NCBI GenBank assembly: GCA_025057415.1
Contig: JANWXI010000010.1
Location: 1 to 46,059 of the forward strand
From: Chitinophagales bacterium
GTDB taxonomy: Bacteria > Bacteroidota > Bacteroidia > Chitinophagales > LD1
Direction of reading: 5' to 3'
DNA length: 46,059 bases
Positions 42,701-46,059 of this stretch are shown here, one piece after another. The notes under the pieces were generated by a model, which had not been told where the DNA came from, did not search any database, and worked only from the letters and a program-made list of their open reading frames with translations. A program made the position numbers and the translations under genes. Numbering within the stretch: the first letter of the stretch is position 1; every line of letters starts with the position of its first letter.

Positions 42701-42963
42701 CATCCACTTATCACATTAGATTTATTCATTATACAAATCATCGCGGGAACGCCTGCTTACTTGTGCTGCTCTGCGCCATACAAGGGCTGCCGGAGCGCTT
42801 GCCCGGGTGAGGGATGCGAAGGGCGCGAGCGCAGCGAAGCGGCCGCGCCCGTGCCTTTGAAAATAAACATCACACGGGCGCGGCGGAAGCGGCAGCGTAC
42901 CCCGTAGCAAGCCCGACCCCGCTGCTGCGCGCAGCCCTGCGAAGCGCAGCAGCGGGGCACCCC
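42700..42963 (+). repeat. GC-rich structured intergenic repeat, copy 3 (best preserved)
   Basis: This 264-bp copy matches copy 1 closely. It has the AT-rich left third (ACATCCACT...TTATACAAATC), the core CCCGGGTGAGGGATGCG, then a perfect 12-bp stem (GCCGCGCCCGTG / CACGGGCGCGGC) around a 19-nt AT-rich loop. The conserved GCAAGCCCGACCCC block and a perfect 14-bp terminal stem (CCCCGCTGCTGCGC / GCGCAGCAGCGGGG) with a TGCGAAG-type loop follow, ending GGGGCACCCC. ORFs across it exist in several frames but look like by-products of high GC. It lies between the RND operon and the DUF6671-like gene. Strand is nominal. Confidence 0.85.
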
Positions 42964-43131
42964 ATAATAAAAAGCATGCAATCATTTGCCCCGTGGGGAT
43001 TTGGATAGTTCCCACACAAATTTTAAAGCTAATCTACTGGCAGTATTCGGCATTTTAATTTTATGTGCCTAATTAAATCGTTTAAATAACATTCATTTGT
43101 TGCTTATAAGCACAACTGCAAATCCTTCTCA

Positions 43132-43980
43132 ATGAGCGCTAAGGTCATATTTGCGGGTCGTAAACTCCTGATAGCCACCAAACACGGCAAAGAACGCCAG
43201 ATAGCCCCGGTGCTGGAAAAAGAACTTGGAGTGAAGCCATTTGTGATCCCTGATCTGGATACGGATGTGCTCGGTACCTTTACCGGAGAAATTGAACGAA
43301 AAGACGACCCGCTCACTACGTTGCGCAAAAAATGCCGTATGGGATACGAAGCCAGTGGCTGCGATTTGGTGGTGGCAAGCGAAGGCACTTTCACCACGCA
43401 TCCGGTGAGCGGGTTTATTCCGTTTCATTTTGAGTTGCTCATGCTGTGCGACTTCTCTAACGGACTTGAAGTAACCGTGCAGGAAACCACAACCGACACC
43501 AACATTTCTAAAGAGGAGATAAAGAATTGGGAGCAGTTGCAAAACTTTGCAGCGCGCACAGGATTTCCGCGCCATGCGTTGATTTTGCGCCTGCCCGATG
43601 ACAACCGGCACCTATACAAAGGTATTACCGATACCGAAACCCTCTCGAAGTGTTACATAGCGCTGCGCGCGATGCGCGAAGTAGTTGTTGCCGAAACTGA
43701 TATGCGCGCTATGCACAACCCCAAGCGCATGCAGGTGATAGCGCGCGCTGCAAAAGAACTGGTGAAAAAAATAAAAAGCGAATGTCCGGTTTGCCAATGG
43801 CCGGGCTATGGTGTAACCGATGCGCGCAAAGGATTGCCGTGTGCGCAATGCGGCGCTCCTACGCGCACCACGTTTTCATACATACTCCGGTGCGCCAGGT
43901 GCTCCCACAGTGAAGAAAAACTATACCCACAGGGCAAAACAACCGAAGACCCCATGTACTGCGACCTGTGCAATCCCTGA
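43132..43980 (+). CDS. DUF6671-like protein with C-terminal zinc ribbons
   Basis: This 282-residue protein of unknown function probably belongs to the DUF6671 family, judged from overall layout (moderate certainty). The N-terminal two thirds are soluble alpha/beta, with ATKHGKERQIAPVLEKELG and a GYEASGCDLVVASEGTFTTHP stretch that could hold an active site. The C-terminus has four CxxC pairs at 218-221, 237-240, 254-257 and 277-280, enough for two zinc ribbons. No signal peptide is present, so it is cytoplasmic. No operon partner is adjacent: the next gene is convergent and 4 bp away. TTCATTTG, one mismatch from the -7 consensus, is about 35 bp upstream. Confidence 0.75.
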   Translation: MSAKVIFAGRKLLIATKHGKERQIAPVLEKELGVKPFVIPDLDTDVLGTFTGEIERKDDPLTTLRKKCRMGYEASGCDLVVASEGTFTTHPVSGFIPFHFELLMLCDFSNGLEVTVQETTTDTNISKEEIKNWEQLQNFAARTGFPRHALILRLPDDNRHLYKGITDTETLSKCYIALRAMREVVVAETDMRAMHNPKRMQVIARAAKELVKKIKSECPVCQWPGYGVTDARKGLPCAQCGAPTRTTFSYILRCARCSHSEEKLYPQGKTTEDPMYCDLCNP

Positions 43981-43984
43981 GCCG

Positions 43985-44923
43985 TTAAAACTTGACCTGA
44001 TAGGCAACCCCGTAGTGGTCTGAAAGGTCTTTGCCTTTTTTGCGTGGGCCGGCTTTCCATAGCCGGGTAAAAATGGTCACTACGCGCTTAGAACTTTTGA
44101 TTTTGGCGCCGTTAGTGCGCACCAACACGTAGTCAAGCTGATGGCGGTACTTTTTCTTACCTGCCATAGCGCGAGCTATCTCGTTGCGCTCGCTATCGTG
44201 TGTGTATTTGTGAATGCCGCTCAACTCACCGTCCTCGGCATCCAGACAGTGAAGCATGTCGCAATACGCCTCCTCAAACTCGCGCTCGGTATTCATGTCG
44301 CCACATATTATCTGCACTACGCTGTCTCTGCGGTGAGGTAAAATAAGCTCAGTAAAAAGTTGTTCAAACTGTTTTTTGCGGATGCGGGGCTGTGCATCGG
44401 CTTGCAGGTGTGTGCCCAATATCTGAAACGGACGGCAGTTCCACTCCCCTTCAAGCATGATGGCGCCCTTGCGGGCAAAGGCATCGGGGCCCGCCTTATC
44501 GCGAAATTCAATGGTGCCAAGTACCTTTAAGGGTATGCTGCTGATAACATATACACCGCTGTTTGTTCTTATTTTGTTTTGAGCAGGATTGGCAGGGCCG
44601 TACTGATACGGAAATTTAGCGCGCAAACCCTCGCTGATGATACGGCGGGCTTTTTCCAAAAACGCCTCCTGAAATACAATAATATCGTAATCGGTGTGGA
44701 GCAGCGTATCTACAATAGCATGCGCCCGGCTAATACGGCCACGAAGCGGTACAAACTTGGGTAGCATGTAGATATTCCACGAAAGTATGTTAAGCTGCCG
44801 GTCGCAATCACCGCCGGATAGCTCAATCCTGTCTGTACCGGTAGCGGGACTGGGCTCAACCTGTGCGCAAACCATTCCAACTGCCAAAATCAAAAAAAAG
44901 GCATTGAAAATAAACGCTTTCAT
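43985..44923 (-). CDS. Secreted sphingomyelinase-like endonuclease/exonuclease/phosphatase family protein
   Basis: This 312-residue exported phosphodiesterase has a signal peptide (AFIFNAFFLILAVGMVCAQ). The EEP-fold metal and catalytic motifs are complete: ILSWNIYMLP, FQEAF, KGAIMLEGEW, LGTHLQADAQ, ICGDMNTE, HQLDYVLV and the terminal LSDHYGVAYQ. The WNIYMLP and GTHLQA forms resemble bacterial neutral sphingomyelinases (sphingomyelin phosphodiesterase) more than DNases, so hydrolysis of a sphingolipid-type phosphodiester is the likely reaction. ATG 44923 is chosen because a perfect -7 box (44942-44949) lies upstream and the signal peptide starts there; ATG 44944 overlaps the promoter. It is convergent with the DUF6671-like gene. 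Confidence 0.87.
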   Translation of the reverse strand: MKAFIFNAFFLILAVGMVCAQVEPSPATGTDRIELSGGDCDRQLNILSWNIYMLPKFVPLRGRISRAHAIVDTLLHTDYDIIVFQEAFLEKARRIISEGLRAKFPYQYGPANPAQNKIRTNSGVYVISSIPLKVLGTIEFRDKAGPDAFARKGAIMLEGEWNCRPFQILGTHLQADAQPRIRKKQFEQLFTELILPHRRDSVVQIICGDMNTEREFEEAYCDMLHCLDAEDGELSGIHKYTHDSERNEIARAMAGKKKYRHQLDYVLVRTNGAKIKSSKRVVTIFTRLWKAGPRKKGKDLSDHYGVAYQVKF

Positions 44924-44941
44924 CCCGTAATTTGCACTTGA

Positions 44942-44949
44942 CAAAATTA
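44942..44949 (-). promoter_or_regulatory. -7 promoter box for the sphingomyelinase-like gene
   Basis: The minus strand reads TAATTTTG, an exact TAnnTTTG match 18 bp upstream of ATG 44923. It excludes the ATG at 44944 as the start. Confidence 0.55.
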
Positions 44950-45017
44950 ACGATTGACCTTAAAAATTAGTGTTGACATCTTTAAATTTTTTTTAAGATA
45001 TCAACGCAACCGGCAAC

Positions 45018-45971
45018 ATGAATAAAATACGCCTCACGCAATGCATCAAAGACGAAGCCCTCCGCCTGGGTTTTGATGCCTGTGGCATTGCCAAAGCCGA
45101 AAAATTAGATAAAGAGGCGCTGTGGCTGGAGCAATGGCTCAACCAAAACCAACACGGAGCCATGAAATACATGGAGAATTACTTTGATAAGCGCATAGAC
45201 CCCCGGCTACTGGTTGAGGGGGCGCGCAGTGTCATATCGCTGGCGTGCAACTACTACACTGATGCCAAACAAGCCGACCCGAAAGCTCCCAAAATAGCCA
45301 TGTACGCTCTCGGCAAAGATTACCACGAGGTTGTAAAAGAAAAAACCGAAAAACTGCTTTCCTACATCCGCAGCATTGCCGGAAACATAAACGCACGCTG
45401 TTTTGTGGATAGCGCTCCGGTGATGGAAAAAGCATGGGCTGTCCGCAGCGGAATAGGTTGGATTGGAAAAAATTCTAATATATTAAGCAAGCGTCGCGGT
45501 TCGTATTTCTTTTTGGCTGAAATCATCACCGACCTGGAGTTGCACTACGACTCGCCCGTAAAGGACTACTGCGGACGTTGCACGCGTTGCATTGACGCCT
45601 GCCCCACAGGAGCTATCGAAAAGCCCTACTCCGTCAACGCCTCCAGGTGCATTTCATACTTTACCATCGAGTGGCGGGGCGACACAATCCCCGATGAACT
45701 CAAAGGCAAATTCGAAAACTGGATGTTTGGCTGCGACATCTGCCAGCAAGTATGCCCCATCAACGCTCAGGCAAAACCGCACAACGAACCGGAGTTAAGC
45801 CCCTTGCCCGCGTTGCTCCAAATGACAGCCGATGACTGGAAACAACTCAACGAAGAAACCTACCGGCTCATCACCCGGCGCTCTCCGCTTAAACGCGCAA
45901 AATTCAAAGGCATAAAACGAAACATCACATTTCTGCAGCAACACAAACCATCCCCCGAAAATTTGTCATAA
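45018..45971 (+). CDS. queG: Epoxyqueuosine reductase
   Basis: QueG reduces epoxyqueuosine to queuosine in tRNA, using cobalamin and two [4Fe-4S] clusters. The 317-residue protein has the expected N-terminal domain (GFDACGIAKAEKLDKEA) and the VDSAPVMEKAWAVRSGIGWIGKN active-site segment. Two ferredoxin-like cluster motifs follow, CGRCTRCIDACPTGAI and CDICQQVCPIN. The C-terminal HEAT-like extension of longer QueG proteins is absent, so it is the short form. It stands alone and divergent from the sphingomyelinase-like gene. No exact -7 box is seen; TTGACA at about 44972 is an AT-rich-flanked candidate only. Confidence 0.95.
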   Translation: MNKIRLTQCIKDEALRLGFDACGIAKAEKLDKEALWLEQWLNQNQHGAMKYMENYFDKRIDPRLLVEGARSVISLACNYYTDAKQADPKAPKIAMYALGKDYHEVVKEKTEKLLSYIRSIAGNINARCFVDSAPVMEKAWAVRSGIGWIGKNSNILSKRRGSYFFLAEIITDLELHYDSPVKDYCGRCTRCIDACPTGAIEKPYSVNASRCISYFTIEWRGDTIPDELKGKFENWMFGCDICQQVCPINAQAKPHNEPELSPLPALLQMTADDWKQLNEETYRLITRRSPLKRAKFKGIKRNITFLQQHKPSPENLS

Positions 45972-46028
45972 CAAGCGGACGCAAACACATTATACTTATT
46001 AAATATATAAATTTTTAAGTATTTGTTT

Positions 46029-46059
46029 GGGGGTGCCCCAGCTGCGTCCCGCTCGTACC
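46029..46059 (-). repeat. GC-rich structured intergenic repeat, copy 4 (inverted, cut by the window end)
   Basis: The last 31 bp begin GGGGGTGCCCC and, read on the minus strand, give GGTACGAGCGGGACGCAGC then TGGGGCACCCC. This matches the right end of copy 2 (GGTACGAGC loop, then 3' arm and GGGGCACCCC), with a different arm sequence. Only the terminal part is visible. It lies about 57 bp beyond the queG stop. Confidence 0.65.

Noticed and set aside
42635-43015. Open frames across hairpin 3 and repeat copy 3
   Set aside because: As for copy 1, these are by-products of a stop-poor GC-rich repeat; the translated sequences differ by frame and match no family.
1-46059. tRNA, rRNA genes or a CRISPR array
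   Set aside because: I looked through all spacers over 100 bp and found no cloverleaf-like sequence with a 3' CCA context, no rRNA core motif and no regularly spaced direct repeats of 25-40 bp.
1-46059. Insertion sequence or prophage genes
   Set aside because: No transposase, integrase or phage structural protein was recognised in any frame; the repeats therefore have no local autonomous partner.

Overview
The window reads as a chromosomal segment of a Bacteroidota bacterium, most likely environmental and related to the Chitinophagales, Sphingobacteriales or Saprospirales. Four things point there: two giant PKD-repeat proteins ending in the gliding-motility-associated (CHU_C, type B) C-terminal domain of the type IX secretion system (T9SS); a PorP/SprF-family outer-membrane partner and a protein with a type A Por sorting domain; PafA-type alkaline phosphatase, GSCFA and a class III sirtuin; and recurrent TAnnTTTG -7 promoter boxes, once with a perfectly spaced TTTG -33 element. 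The genus cannot be fixed from sequence reading alone.

Layout. 1-411: a G/C-tract hairpin and copy 1 of a structured, GC-rich intergenic repeat. 412-2743 (minus): RluA-family pseudouridine synthase, SlyD-like FKBP isomerase, and a fatty-acid hydroxylase of the sterol desaturase family. 2830-9816 (minus): a 1971-residue Cys-rich PKD/CHU_C surface protein followed at once by its PorP/SprF-family partner. 10018-13632 (plus): a tight operon of NlpC/P60 peptidase, sirtuin, menC and menE. 13773-14882 (minus): diheme cytochrome c lipoprotein. 14883-15445: divergent spacer with repeat copy 2. 15446-18899 (plus): uppS and bamA. 18978-20621 (minus): pafA. 20710-22698 (plus): T9SS type A cargo protein, terminator, GSCFA protein. 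22666-28582 (minus): second giant PKD/CHU_C protein (1509 residues, 12-13 tandem PKD repeats), followed by a predicted outer-membrane barrel that does not look like PorP/SprF. 28956-30618 (minus): rsmI, trxA and a thioredoxin-type glutathione peroxidase. 30785-31792 (plus): SDR epimerase. 31785-33443 (minus): rbfA and a LolC/E-like permease. 33523-35346 (plus): MsbA-like ABC exporter. 35501-42167 (plus): tetR, tolC, RND adaptor and RND pump operon with a candidate operator. 42168-43131: a 964-bp gene-free stretch with three perfect GC hairpins and repeat copy 3. 43132-45971: DUF6671-like zinc-ribbon protein, secreted sphingomyelinase-like phosphodiesterase (minus) and queG. 46029-46059: start of an inverted copy 4 of the repeat.

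How it fits together. Much of the window concerns the cell envelope: T9SS cargo and likely outer-membrane partners, the BamA assembly core, undecaprenyl-PP synthesis, lipid and drug exporters and an outward-facing cytochrome. The rest is mostly housekeeping (RNA modification, ribosome maturation, menaquinone, redox defence). The least explained items are the repeat family, whose terminal stem keeps its pairing while changing sequence between copies, the hairpins that abut its left end, and the two giant adhesin-like proteins with different outer-membrane neighbours.
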